Assembly (NCBI RefSeq): GCF_004458765.1
Contig: NZ_SPJX01000029.1
Coordinates: 112,742 to 176,741, forward strand
Direction: 5' to 3'
Origin: Microvirga pakistanensis
GTDB taxonomy: Bacteria > Pseudomonadota > Alphaproteobacteria > Rhizobiales > Beijerinckiaceae
DNA length: 64,000 bases
Below the pieces are notes generated by a model. That model made no database searches. It worked only from the letters and a program-made list of their open reading frames with translations, and had not been told where the DNA came from. Shown one piece after another: positions 26,735 through 35,450 of the stretch. Positions within the stretch are counted from its first letter, which is position 1, and every line of letters begins with the position of its first letter. Made by a program: the position numbers and the translations under genes.

Positions 26735-27631
26735 TTACCTAAGGCGATCCCAGACGAGCGCCGCCAGCGGCATGACATGGTTGCGCCTCACGGTGATAAT
26801 CAGAACGCCGCAGAGAGCGATCCCGGTGCCGAGGGCCATTCGCAGGTCGAACTGGTCCCCCGTCACAAGGATTCCCAGAACCACGGTTATAAGCGGATTC
26901 ATGATCGTCAGAGGCGCAATCAGGTTGGCCGGGTACTTTCCGATCAAATCATAGTAGATGGTGTGGGCTATCAGGGATACGATCAGCGCCGAAAACAGCA
27001 GAGCCGCCAGGAAAGCCCAGCCCCCTGCCATTGCCCGAGGGATCTGATCAGTCTCGAGGCCCGCTGTCAGGATGGCCAACGGCGCCACGGATGCGAGCCC
27101 GACCCAGGCCTGGAACCGCAGCGGCTGGACACCCTCCATCTGCTTCATCATCACGGCCGCCAGCGATCCCGCGGCTGCTGCCCCCAGGATAAGAACCAAC
27201 CCGCCCGAGATTGGGAGCCCGCTGCTGGGATTCCACATCACGAGCACACCGCCCACGAACGTCAGCCCTATTCCAAGCCCTCGCTTCCAGTAGATCCTCT
27301 CGCCGAGCATGGCGACGGACAGGAGGGTTGTGATCGGAAGCCCAAGCTGCGTCACGACCGCAGCGCTCGACGGGCTGGCTGTCTTGATGCCGAGGAAGAA
27401 CAGGGCAAAGCCGCCGCCGCCCATCAGAAAACCGACAAGAAGAATACGCCAGGTGGGCCGTGGGACAGGCAGAAGCCACGGCAGGGCCAAGACTGCGACA
27501 ATCCCATAACGAACAGCGGCATAGAACAGAGGCGGGATCTCCATGCCCGTCACCACGATCTTGCTCACCACGGTGTGTGCTGCCCACAGCAGGCAGACAA
27601 GGAGCATCAAGAAGAAGTCGCGCAAAGCCAT
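26735..27631 (-). CDS. DMT-superfamily transporter (EamA)
   Basis: A 298-residue membrane protein with about ten hydrophobic segments in two EamA repeats (first repeat about 5-140, second about 150-290). PSSAAVVTQLGLPITTLLSV is near residue 91 and the matching APLTIMNPLITVVLGILVTG near residue 240. Such proteins export metabolites or amino acids; the substrate is unknown. The gene stands alone on the minus strand. Confidence 0.88.
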   Translation of the reverse strand: MALRDFFLMLLVCLLWAAHTVVSKIVVTGMEIPPLFYAAVRYGIVAVLALPWLLPVPRPTWRILLVGFLMGGGGFALFFLGIKTASPSSAAVVTQLGLPITTLLSVAMLGERIYWKRGLGIGLTFVGGVLVMWNPSSGLPISGGLVLILGAAAAGSLAAVMMKQMEGVQPLRFQAWVGLASVAPLAILTAGLETDQIPRAMAGGWAFLAALLFSALIVSLIAHTIYYDLIGKYPANLIAPLTIMNPLITVVLGILVTGDQFDLRMALGTGIALCGVLIITVRRNHVMPLAALVWDRLR

Positions 27632-27743
27632 GTTATCGGGTTAACCTACCCGCATGGAGCAGCACAACTGCTGGAAGCGGTGGGCAGGCATGCAGATGCG
27701 GGCCCGACTTGAACCCTGTTGACTCACCGCGTAGTTCCCTCTC

Positions 27744-27776
27744 GAAGAAAAATGGGCTGCCTTGGTCAGCAGCCCA
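27744..27776 (-). terminator. Rho-independent terminator of the DUF3100 unit
   Basis: On the minus strand TGGGCTGC (27776-27769) pairs with GCAGCCCA (27760-27753) over an 8-base loop, and the run ATTTTTC follows. It lies 57 bases beyond the stop of the 170-residue membrane protein, so it ends that transcript. Confidence 0.8.
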
Positions 27777-27832
27777 GAGTGGAGAGAATACTGCCTGAGA
27801 CACTTGCCCGCCAGCAGGTGCCCGTTCGCTTC

Positions 27833-28345
27833 TCATTCGAAAAGCTTGAGGGTCACATCTGCGACCACGACTGAGCCCATGTAGGTTCCGAACATGACGC
27901 AGATCGCAACAATGACGATCTTCCAGCCTGAGGTGCGGGCAATCTGGAACTCGTTCTGCGTCAGCGCCAGGCCACCGTATGCAAGCGCCGGCGTTGCCAG
28001 AGCCAGGAAGTTCAGTTTTCCAACCTGCTCAACGATCAAGGCTGAGCCCGGCACACCGGGAATCGTTACCAGGATCGCGACAAGCGAGATCCACGCAACG
28101 CTAGGAAGATAGAAGGGCACGAACTTTGCCAGGAGAAGCCCCACGATCGAGATCGCATATAGAAAGGCCATCCCGGGCAGTGCGGTCATCGGGTCGACCT
28201 TGGTTGCGACCCAGTTGCTGATCAGTCCGAGTACGCAGGCGACCAGCAGGAGCAACGCGTGATGCGCCAAATCGATTCGACGTTCATCTTCCACGTTCAG
28301 GATATCCGCCGATACAGCGGTGTTCTTGATGGTTTCAATCGTCAT
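27833..28345 (-). CDS. 170-residue membrane partner of the DUF3100 protein
   Basis: A hydrophobic protein with about five membrane segments (near residues 28-45, 58-75, 82-100, 112-130 and 142-160) after a short polar N-terminus. I do not recognise a named family beyond its pairing. Its start overlaps the DUF3100 stop by four bases (ATGA), so the two are translated together and probably form one two-subunit transporter. A terminator follows. Confidence 0.75.
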   Translation of the reverse strand: MTIETIKNTAVSADILNVEDERRIDLAHHALLLLVACVLGLISNWVATKVDPMTALPGMAFLYAISIVGLLLAKFVPFYLPSVAWISLVAILVTIPGVPGSALIVEQVGKLNFLALATPALAYGGLALTQNEFQIARTSGWKIVIVAICVMFGTYMGSVVVADVTLKLFE

Positions 28346-29175
28346 GACTGCGCCTCCCGGGAAATGCTCGACGTCTGTTCACCGCGACTGATCCGGTACA
28401 GCCATTCGGTCAGCGGCAGTGCGACGAACACACCGGCATAGAGGCCGGTCGCATAGGTAAGGATATTGCTCGCCGCCGCCAGGGCCAGGATCATATCCTT
28501 GTCCGTGGGCGCCGCCGACACGAGTGCGCCCGTGCAGGCTGCCAGCATGCTGCCGGACCCCACTCCGCACGACATTGCGAGTGCCCTGACGTCAAAGATT
28601 CCGAGACCGTGAATCAGGGGCGGCATGATCGCGAACACGAAGGTGCCGATGATCGTTCCGGTCGCGTAGACACCCATCGCCCCGGCGCCCTCGGGACTGT
28701 TGAGCCCATACTTGTCCGCAATCAAGGCCAGGTTCGGTTCACGGTCGATGGAATAGGTGGCCCCAATCGCCTCACGTCCCATCTTGAGCAGGAAGACGGC
28801 CACTGGAAAGGCAACGAGGATGGTGCCCAGGTTGCCGATCTCCTGGAGCACCAGGGCCGGTCCGGTCTCGATCACCTTTTGAATCTGCGGTCCGACCGTC
28901 GTCCCAAATTTTGCGATGAACGGCATGATAGAGATGGCGATCATGGTGCCGGCGACCTTTGTGGCGTTGCCGGACAGGACGCGCCGAGTGCCTTTCATGA
29001 TATTCGGGTTCAGAATGATCCCCATCGCGAAGGCATAAAGGATCGGCAAAAGGATCACGGCAGCGATGCCGATGGGAATCCGGATCAACCCTATGGACTC
29101 GGCTACCACCACGATTCCCAAAACGAAGAGGTGTAGCCCGACCCCTCCGTATCTCTCCAATGTTGTCTGTGCCAT
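28342..29175 (-). CDS. DUF3100 membrane protein, putative transporter
   Basis: A 277-residue multispanning protein. About eight hydrophobic segments are visible, with the conserved MGVYATGTIIGTFVFAIMPP and SCGVGSGSMLAACTGALVSA stretches of the DUF3100 family, whose glycine-rich loops suggest a substrate pathway. ATG 29175 follows GAGGGA at a good distance; a GTG seven codons upstream would lie before that box. Together with the overlapped small membrane protein and the neighbouring amidohydrolase, dehydrogenases and LysR gene, uptake of an acylated or carboxylate substrate is a plausible inference. Confidence 0.8.
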   Translation of the reverse strand: MAQTTLERYGGVGLHLFVLGIVVVAESIGLIRIPIGIAAVILLPILYAFAMGIILNPNIMKGTRRVLSGNATKVAGTMIAISIMPFIAKFGTTVGPQIQKVIETGPALVLQEIGNLGTILVAFPVAVFLLKMGREAIGATYSIDREPNLALIADKYGLNSPEGAGAMGVYATGTIIGTFVFAIMPPLIHGLGIFDVRALAMSCGVGSGSMLAACTGALVSAAPTDKDMILALAAASNILTYATGLYAGVFVALPLTEWLYRISRGEQTSSISREAQS

Positions 29176-29294
29176 ATTTCTAGTTCCCTCGAGCACATGC
29201 GGCTGGACCGCTTTTCGTCTCTGCCTCCCTTATGAGGCGGCTACGAAGTATGAAGTCGGCATAACAGGCGAATAGATCACTTATTCGTAACGAG

Positions 29295-29314
29295 GTGTTG
29301 CCGATTGGGCAACG
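29295..29314. promoter_or_regulatory. LysR-type operator candidate before the DUF3100 operon
   Basis: GTTGCC-GATTG-GGCAAC is a perfect 6-bp inverted repeat at 29297-29313 that contains the T-N11-A signature of LysR sites. It lies about 120 bp upstream of the DUF3100 start. The same GGTGTTGCCG...GCAAC motif occurs before the second operon of this island at 32036, so a common regulator, probably the LysR gene at 32063-32989, is likely. Confidence 0.5.
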
Positions 29315-29429
29315 CCGTAAGGTGCGACGTGCCAGATGCCCTCTCATCGAGCGGCAACCCAGGCTGTAAGGATTGCCGCGATGCGCCTCCAATCGGGACG
29401 CGAACTCGCAAGGTGAAGCCCTTTGCGAT

Positions 29430-29467
29430 GGCGGATGGGACTCAGGTCGACCTGAGTCCCATCCGCC
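29430..29467. repeat. Perfect 38-bp palindrome
   Basis: Bases 29430-29448 and 29449-29467 are exact reverse complements without any spacer. The arms run from GGCGGATGGGAC through CTCAGG to a central GTCGAC. The palindrome lies 14 bases after the aldehyde dehydrogenase stop. As RNA it would fold into a very strong hairpin, but no T-run follows. It may end or process the dehydrogenase transcript, or be the footprint of a mobile element. Confidence 0.7.
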
Positions 29468-29480
29468 GGATTGTCGGGGC

Positions 29481-31025
29481 TCAATCGACGGGGTGATAGC
29501 CGAACGTGATTGCCGGATCCTCGGCGGTTTCCACCCACACGCTCTTCGTCTGCGTATAGGCCATGAGAGCCTCCCTGCCACTGGAACGGCCATAGCCGCT
29601 GCGGCCAAAGCCACCAAAGGGAGACATCACACTGATGGTCTTGTACCCGTTGATCCAGAAGGTCCCGGCGCGGACGTTGGCCGCCACGCGATGTGCACGC
29701 CCGACGTTCTCGGTCCAGACAGCTCCCGCGAGACCGTACGGAGTGCCATTAGCAATGGAAATCGCCTCGGCCTCATCATCGAACGGCGTTACCGCCAGAA
29801 CAGGTCCGAAGACCTCTTCTCGGGCGATTTCCATCGTCGGGGCAACACGGTCCAGGATAGTCGGGGAATAGTAGAATCCGCCCGTTGCCTCGAGATGTGC
29901 AGGCTTGCGCCCCCCCGTCGCCAGCCGGGCGCCGTCCGATATGCCCTGCCGGACCATCTCGTCGATCTTCTTCCACTGCCGCTCGTTGTTGATCGGGCCG
30001 ATCTGGGTCTGGTCGTCGAGCGGGGCCCCGACGGGAATCCTCTCGGAGGCCTTCGCGAGCTTCTCAACGAACTCGGCATGCACGGCGCGCTGGACGAGCA
30101 GGCGTGATCCGGCCACGCAGCTCTGCCCCGCGGACGCGAAGATGGCCGATTGGGCGCCGACGACAGCTCGGTCAAGGTCGCCATCGGCAAAGACAATGTT
30201 GGCCGACTTGCCGCCAAGTTCCAGGATGCAGGGCACTGCATTGCGGGCCGCTGTTGCGGCGATGGCGGAACCGGCCGCTGCCGAGCCGACGAACACCACT
30301 AAGGCGGTCTTCGGATGTGCGACCGCATACTGGCCGGACGTGTGGCCAACGCCCGCAATGACGTTCACGAGGCCTTTCGGAGCTCCGGCACGCTCGCAGA
30401 GGGCCCCAAGGACGAGGGATGTCAGCGGGGTCAGTTCAGAAGGCTTGAGCACAACGGCATTGCCAGCGCAGATGGCCGGAGCGATCTGCCAGCCCGCCGT
30501 GAACAAAGGCGCATTCCAAGGGGTGATCTGCACCACGACGCCGTAGGGCTCGTGGCGAGTATAGTTGAGATGGGTAGTCGGTACGGGGATGACGTCACCG
30601 TACATCTTGTCGGACCATCCGGCATAGTACTCGAACATCTCGGCAACCTTGCCGATCAGGCCGCGCGTGTCGCGGATCGGCTGGCCTGCGGTCCGGCTTT
30701 CCAGTTCGGCTATGGCCGGTGCATTCTCGCGCAAGAGCCTGCCGATCTCCCAGATCACCCGACCACGGGCCGATGCGGTCAGCGCCATCCAGCGGCCCTG
30801 TGCCTCCCTGGCAGCCTCCATCGCCGCATCGACCACGGCCGATCCGGCATCGGCATAGGTCAGGAAGACCTTGCCGGTTGCAGGGTCGACCAGCTCGACT
30901 GCCTCTCCATTTCCGGGAAGGATCTGACCGGCGACAAGGCTTCCGATCTCCTTCGACGGCAGGAGATCCTGGAGGAGTTCGAGAACGCGTGCGCTGCTGT
31001 CAACACTAACAAGGGGCATGTTCAT
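29481..31025 (-). CDS. Aldehyde dehydrogenase
   Basis: A 514-residue NAD(P)-dependent aldehyde dehydrogenase. The catalytic Cys is in SAGQSCVAGSRLL near residue 310, the general base Glu in LELGGKSANIV near residue 277, and PWNAPLF near residue 175. ATG 31025 (MNMPLVSV) starts one base after the stop of the preceding dehydrogenase, so the two form an operon. Oxidation of a semialdehyde made by that enzyme is plausible; the substrate is not shown. Confidence 0.9.
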   Translation of the reverse strand: MNMPLVSVDSSARVLELLQDLLPSKEIGSLVAGQILPGNGEAVELVDPATGKVFLTYADAGSAVVDAAMEAAREAQGRWMALTASARGRVIWEIGRLLRENAPAIAELESRTAGQPIRDTRGLIGKVAEMFEYYAGWSDKMYGDVIPVPTTHLNYTRHEPYGVVVQITPWNAPLFTAGWQIAPAICAGNAVVLKPSELTPLTSLVLGALCERAGAPKGLVNVIAGVGHTSGQYAVAHPKTALVVFVGSAAAGSAIAATAARNAVPCILELGGKSANIVFADGDLDRAVVGAQSAIFASAGQSCVAGSRLLVQRAVHAEFVEKLAKASERIPVGAPLDDQTQIGPINNERQWKKIDEMVRQGISDGARLATGGRKPAHLEATGGFYYSPTILDRVAPTMEIAREEVFGPVLAVTPFDDEAEAISIANGTPYGLAGAVWTENVGRAHRVAANVRAGTFWINGYKTISVMSPFGGFGRSGYGRSSGREALMAYTQTKSVWVETAEDPAITFGYHPVD

Positions 31026-31026
31026 G

Positions 31027-31938
31027 TCAGGCAACCTTCTTGCTGGAGGAGACGGGAGCGGGCGAAACGGCGCCCATGCGCGTGAAGTCGTCGGTATCGG
31101 CCAAGTGCTCGCTTTCCGATCCCCATTGCCGTGAAACGGCCTGGGCAATTGGGAGATCGACCCCGACCCGCTCCGCCAGCTCCCGGGCGAGCCGCACGTC
31201 CTTGCGCATCAGCCCCATCGAGAACCCGCTGTCGAAACGCTCCGACATGATCCATTTCGGGAAGTGAATCTCGCTGAGCGCCGATCGCCCGGTGGCGGCG
31301 TTCACGACCCGCAGGGCCGAGTCGGGATCCACGCCCGCAGCAGCCGCAAGCCGCAGTCCCTCACTGGTGGTCAGCATGTGAGCCGCCACGAGCATGTTGT
31401 TGACAAGCTTCGCGACATTTCCGGCCCCGGTCGGGCCGACATGCAGGATCTTGGAGGCCATCGCCTCGATGACAGGGCGAGCCAGAGCTACGTCCTCCTC
31501 GCTGCCGCCGATCATCATCGTGAGATTGCCCGAGCTGGCCCCCAGGGGGCCTCCGCTGACGGGTGCGTCGATGAAGCCGTGCCCGGCGGTAGCCAGCTCC
31601 GCAGCAAGGGTCCGGCTGACATCCGGCTCCGAGGTTGACGTATCGATGATGATGACCCGCTTGGCACCCTTGCGTTCGAGCAGGCCCCCCGGAGCTTTCA
31701 CGACTGCTTCCACCTCACGCGCGGAAGGAAGCGAGAACACGACGAAGCTCGCGTCGGCGAAGACATCCTCGGCTGTCCGGGCGCGCTCGACCCCCGCCGC
31801 GGCGGCGGCATCGCAACGGGCATCCGAAACGTCGTAGCCCAGGGTCCGGAAACCCTTGCCGACGAGCGTCTGCGCCATCCCCAGGCCCATGCTTCCAAGG
31901 CCGATAACCCCGACGGTTTCACGATCCTGTTCGCTCAT
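31027..31938 (-). CDS. 3-hydroxyisobutyrate dehydrogenase-like oxidoreductase
   Basis: A 303-residue beta-hydroxyacid dehydrogenase. The N-terminal NAD(P) loop is VGVIGLGSMGLGMA near residues 8-21, the substrate motif FIDAPVSGGPLGAS near residue 120, and the catalytic Lys in GAGNVAKLVNNML near residue 172. Members oxidise 3-hydroxyisobutyrate, tartronate semialdehyde or threonate-type acids. Its product would suit the coupled aldehyde dehydrogenase. ATG 31938 is preceded by AAGGAG. Confidence 0.9.
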   Translation of the reverse strand: MSEQDRETVGVIGLGSMGLGMAQTLVGKGFRTLGYDVSDARCDAAAAAGVERARTAEDVFADASFVVFSLPSAREVEAVVKAPGGLLERKGAKRVIIIDTSTSEPDVSRTLAAELATAGHGFIDAPVSGGPLGASSGNLTMMIGGSEEDVALARPVIEAMASKILHVGPTGAGNVAKLVNNMLVAAHMLTTSEGLRLAAAAGVDPDSALRVVNAATGRSALSEIHFPKWIMSERFDSGFSMGLMRKDVRLARELAERVGVDLPIAQAVSRQWGSESEHLADTDDFTRMGAVSPAPVSSSKKVA

Positions 31939-32035
31939 TCGCTGCTCCTTCCTCCAGACCGCCTCCGGGCGATCCGATGCTCGGTCAACAGTCAGGGACG
32001 GAGTTCCTGCCAGCAAGACGAAAGGAAAGAACAAG

Positions 32036-32056
32036 GTGTTGCCGGGGCAGCAACAC
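32036..32056. promoter_or_regulatory. LysR-type operator candidate before the hydroxyacid dehydrogenase operon
   Basis: GTGTTGC (32036-32042) and GCAACAC (32050-32056) form a perfect 7-bp inverted repeat with a 7-base spacer and a T-N11-A core. It is about 98 bp upstream of the 31938 start and matches the motif at 29295. It lies just after the LysR stop, so it cannot serve that gene's own promoter. Confidence 0.55.
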
Positions 32057-32062
32057 GCCAAA

Positions 32063-32989
32063 TCAGTAAGGATGCTTCACCTGGAATGCGACCATTTCGC
32101 GTGCGATGTGACCGACCAGTTGCTCAACTGAGACTGGGAGGCGCCGCCGCGCCCGCACGATGATGTGGGCGCTTGCCTCTACCAGCAGCGGATCCGTAAG
32201 CCTGACGACGCCGACCTCGCCGCGGGCCAACTCCGCATCAACCGCGAACGGGGGGAGATACGTGATCCCGAGCCCGGCGCGGACAAACTGGCGGAGAACG
32301 TCGATCGAGGGGGTCTCCAGCGCAGGTGACAAGGCAAGCCCGCAATCGGCCGCCACGCGCCCGACGAGCTGACGGACACCGTGGCCCGGAATGAGCAATG
32401 CACAGGGGTACGCGAGGCTCTCAGCCAAGCTAATGCTCGGCAGCGTTAGGAGCGGGTGGTCCGGTGGGGTTATGACCGCAAGAGGCTGCCTCGCGATGGC
32501 GATCGACCGGATGCTGGTGTCGATGACGGGATTATAGACGAGGCCCACGTCGGCATCGCCATCTGAGACAGCAGCAAGCACGCCTGCGGTTCCGGCAAGG
32601 TGGATCGTGAACCGGATATCCGGATAGATCTGGGCAAAGGTCCTGAGCCCGTTCGCGATCATGTCCGCGGCGAACCCGTCTCCGCAGCTAATCCTGACAA
32701 GCCCCTGCCTGACGCCCTTCAGACGACCGAGTTGCTCCCGCAGGAGTTCCTCATCCTCGACCATGCGTTTGGCATGCTCCGCCAGGAGTTCACCCGCCTC
32801 GGTGAGGACGACGCCCCTGGCCGTCCGCTCGAAGATGGGCAGGCCGAGGCGGTGCTCGATATCGGCGATCTGGCGGCTCACCGCCGAGGGCGCAATGCTG
32901 ATATGGTCTGCGGCGGCCCTGATCGAGCCGGTCCGGACCACGGCCAGGAAATGGCGAAGCGCGCGGGTGTCTAACGCATCCAAGGACAT
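32063..32989 (-). CDS. LysR-type regulator of the amidohydrolase/dehydrogenase island
   Basis: A 308-residue LysR-type transcription factor. The helix-turn-helix is near residues 10-65 (LRHFLAVVRTGSIRAAADHI and APSAVSRQIADIEHRLG), and the effector-binding domain runs from about 95 to 300. It lies between the dehydrogenase operon and the M20 gene, all on the minus strand. Two T-N11-A inverted repeats in the island suggest that it controls both operons; this is inference. Confidence 0.88.
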   Translation of the reverse strand: MSLDALDTRALRHFLAVVRTGSIRAAADHISIAPSAVSRQIADIEHRLGLPIFERTARGVVLTEAGELLAEHAKRMVEDEELLREQLGRLKGVRQGLVRISCGDGFAADMIANGLRTFAQIYPDIRFTIHLAGTAGVLAAVSDGDADVGLVYNPVIDTSIRSIAIARQPLAVITPPDHPLLTLPSISLAESLAYPCALLIPGHGVRQLVGRVAADCGLALSPALETPSIDVLRQFVRAGLGITYLPPFAVDAELARGEVGVVRLTDPLLVEASAHIIVRARRRLPVSVEQLVGHIAREMVAFQVKHPY

Positions 32990-33065
32990 GACGCACAGTC
33001 AGCATTGGCGCACGTTTTCGGCAAGCCCCTATTTCGAAGCTATGCTGTCAATTCGTTTCATTGCT

Positions 33066-34208
33066 TCAGGAGAGCCTCGTCTCGACCACCCTGCGCCAAA
33101 GGTCCACGCCGTGGGGGATGACCTCGTCATTGAAGTCGAAGTAGGGGGAATGGAGGCCAGGGTTCGCTCCGTCACGGCCGCTTCCAAGCCACAGGTAGCA
33201 TCCCGGCCGAGCCTCCATCATGAAGGCGAAATCTTCGGCGGCCATACTCGGCGAGACGGTTTCGACCCTGATCTTTGTCTGGGCACCGACCACGGAGCGT
33301 ATAAATGCCGCCTCGGCGGCATCGTTGATGGTCGGAGGATAGCGCCGCTCGTATCTGACCGTGGCCTTGCATCCGAAGCCGCTCACGACCGAGTTGGTGA
33401 GGTCGGCCAGGCGGCTCTCGATGAGGTCGCCGACGGCGTTATCGAACCATCGTGTCGTGCCGCGGATGACACAACTGGGCGGAATGACGTTCCAGGCTTC
33501 GCCCGCGTGAATCTGCGTAATCGAAACAACAGCAGGCTCCAGGGGCGACACGTTCCGGCTGACGATCGTTTGCAGGGAGGTTCCCAGGGTGCAGGCCGCC
33601 ATGATTGGGTCGGCGCCCTCATGCGGCATGGCCCCGTGCGATCCGACTCCGTCGATCACGATCTCGAACGTGCCGAAGGCCGCCATCATTGCGCCGTCTC
33701 GGGCGACGCATGACCCCACCGGAATCCCGGGCCAATTGTGGAGCGCGTAGACGGCATCGCAGGGAAACTCCGTAAACAGCCCGTCCTCCACCATGCGCCG
33801 CGCGCCGCCTTCATTCTCCTCGGCCGGTTGGAAAATGAAATGGACGGTGCCATCGAACCGCCCGGACTGGGCGCAGGCCCGGGCCGCGGCGAGCAGCATG
33901 GCAACATGGCCGTCATGGCCGCAGGCATGCATCTTGCCCGGCCTGAGCGACTTGTACGGGGCCTGGCCGAGTTCCTCGATGGGCAGGGCGTCCATATCGG
34001 CCCTGATCCCAATGGAACGGCCGGAAGTGCCCCTCGACAGCGTCCCAACCACACCAGTGCCCGCGAGTCCTGTGGAGACCTTCAAGCCAAACGAGTCGAG
34101 CATACGGGCAATGAAAGAGGAAGTCTCATGCTCCTCGAAGGCGAGCTCCGGGTTACGATGCAAATGATGCCGCCATGAGATTGTCTCGGCGATTTCATCT
34201 GATTTCAT
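33066..34208 (-). CDS. M20 amidohydrolase (hippurate hydrolase-like)
   Basis: A 380-residue M20D amidohydrolase. Metal ligands are in MHACGHDGHVAML near residue 93 and the catalytic Glu pair near ENEGGARRM (residue 130). The N-terminus HHLHRNPELAFEEHET is typical of aminoacylase/hippurate hydrolase relatives. ATG 34208 is chosen because an AGGGG box lies six bases before it; the ATG two codons upstream touches that box. It would release an acid and an amino compound from an N-acyl substrate, perhaps that carried by the DUF3100 pair. Confidence 0.88.
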   Translation of the reverse strand: MKSDEIAETISWRHHLHRNPELAFEEHETSSFIARMLDSFGLKVSTGLAGTGVVGTLSRGTSGRSIGIRADMDALPIEELGQAPYKSLRPGKMHACGHDGHVAMLLAAARACAQSGRFDGTVHFIFQPAEENEGGARRMVEDGLFTEFPCDAVYALHNWPGIPVGSCVARDGAMMAAFGTFEIVIDGVGSHGAMPHEGADPIMAACTLGTSLQTIVSRNVSPLEPAVVSITQIHAGEAWNVIPPSCVIRGTTRWFDNAVGDLIESRLADLTNSVVSGFGCKATVRYERRYPPTINDAAEAAFIRSVVGAQTKIRVETVSPSMAAEDFAFMMEARPGCYLWLGSGRDGANPGLHSPYFDFNDEVIPHGVDLWRRVVETRLS

Positions 34209-34372
34209 GGGCATCCCCTGTAATCGACAGAGTCAATGATTCAGAAGCCGCGCAGAGGGCGCTAGTGTCGTTTCGGGATGGCTGCGTTGCTCTAATTGGA
34301 ACACTCTTGGACCCATCGTAGCGGCTTGAGGAATACTCGCGCAATGAGCTGGATGCCTGAAAGGCGGCTCAG

Positions 34373-34470
34373 GGTCAAACTGAGCCGTTGGGCTTGGCGT
34401 TATAAGAGTCAGCTTACCCTATGGCTCCGGAAGTTCAGTTTTCGTCTTCCTCGTGCCAGTACCGGACTCT
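34373..34470. repeat. Dispersed 98-base repeat, copy B
   Basis: The second copy of the repeat at 23650-23747, same orientation, about 80 percent identical by eye over 98 ungapped bases. It lies in the gap of about 500 bases between the M20 gene and the DUF2382 fragment. Nothing else was recognised in that gap. Confidence 0.65.
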
Positions 34471-34772
34471 CCTAGTTTTGGATCGATTTCCCGGAAGGCT
34501 GCCTCTGGAACTGTTAGGCAGTATCACGTCTGAAAGCTGATATGCTGCGCAATCCAGTTCTGGTGGCATAGAGATCGCCGAACTCGAATGGCGACGCCGT
34601 CCAGCGGGTCAACGCCCGAAACTGCCGGGAAGCAGGGCACCGGTCAGGTTCAGGGCCGTTGCCATGTTGCGACGCAGCAAATCCCTTCGCTGTTGCGAGA
34701 TTGTCTTCCTAGTATCTGCGCCACCGCTCTCCGACATTCAGTCAGTCCCGAAATCCGCTCGCCGAAGAGACC

Positions 34773-35126
34773 TTGGTCGTGGGCAAGCACACCGTGACCA
34801 GCGGGACAACCACCGTGCGCCGCGTTGTCGGGGAGACTCCGGTTCAGCAGCAGGTGTCGCTTCACAATGAGAGGGTCATCGTGGAACGGCGCAAGCCAGT
34901 CACCGATGCCGTGACCGGGGAGATCCTGACCGAGCTCACGATCGAGATGGTCGAGACGTCCGAGAGGCCCGCGGTGGGCAAGAGCGCGAAGGTGCGGGAA
35001 GAGGTCGTCGTGCGCCGGGAGCGTACTCAAAGGATTGAGACCGTGCGGGACACCGTCCGTCGCGACGAGATCGAGGTCACGCACTCCGACGAGAACCATC
35101 GTGCTGGTCTGCCTCCTGAAAAGTGA
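34773..35126 (+). CDS. DUF2382 (YsnF/AvaK-type) protein, probably 5' truncated
   Basis: 117 residues that make up the charged DUF2382 domain: VSLHNERVIVERRKPVTDAV, then EEVVVRRERTQRIETVRDTV and RRDEIEVTHSDE. The frame is open back to 34713 and reads NPLAEETLVVGKHTV, the usual beginning of the domain, but no start codon with a ribosome site was found. Full-length relatives carry a PRC-barrel domain first. The last residues (HRAGLPPEK) and stop run straight into the IS3 remnant, so the 3' end may also be altered. It is probably a stress-related surface or cytoplasmic protein fragment. Confidence 0.6.
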   Translation: MVVGKHTVTSGTTTVRRVVGETPVQQQVSLHNERVIVERRKPVTDAVTGEILTELTIEMVETSERPAVGKSAKVREEVVVRRERTQRIETVRDTVRRDEIEVTHSDENHRAGLPPEK

Positions 35127-35450
35127 TCCTCCCTGAAGTATGGCTTTTGAGCCGAAGGAGGACTGAAGATGGGCAAGAAGAGGCATACGGCTGAAGAGAT
35201 TGTCGTGAAGCTGCGGCAGATGGACGTGCTGACGGCGCAGGGCCGGACGCTCAAGGCCGTTGACGTGATCGACGTACTCTCGGACCTGTTTATCCTGCGC
35301 GGTGTTTCGGGCCATGTTCGTTCCGACAACGGCAGCGAGTTCGTGGCCAAAGCGGTTCGGGCCTGGATCGTCGCGGTTGGGGCAGGCCACTTGCTCGATT
35401 TGGAAGCAGCGGAGTCTCAAGCCACCATCTTCATGTGGATCAGCGGGTAA
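35127..35450 (+). mobile_element. IS3-family remnant with fused orfA/orfB
   Basis: The frame from 35169 begins as IS3 OrfA (GKKRHTAEEIVVKLRQMDVL). After about 22 codons it jumps to the integrase core of OrfB (DVIDVLSDLFILRGVSGHVR and SDNGSEFVAKAVRAW, containing the DN of the DDE triad). An in-frame internal deletion removed the rest of orfA and most of orfB. The C-terminus then leaves the frame and runs into the GNAT gene. One end and the remaining acidic residues are missing, so it is inactive. Confidence 0.8.

Noticed and set aside
26705..27712. 335-codon plus-strand frame opposite the EamA transporter
   Set aside because: Rich in His, Gln and Arg, as expected of an antisense frame to membrane segments; the minus-strand gene is clear.
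34301..34323. GGAAC...CGTAG before the DUF2382 gene as a sigma-EcfG promoter
   Set aside because: The spacing is 14 bases, the second half is CGTA and the site is over 400 bases from the gene.
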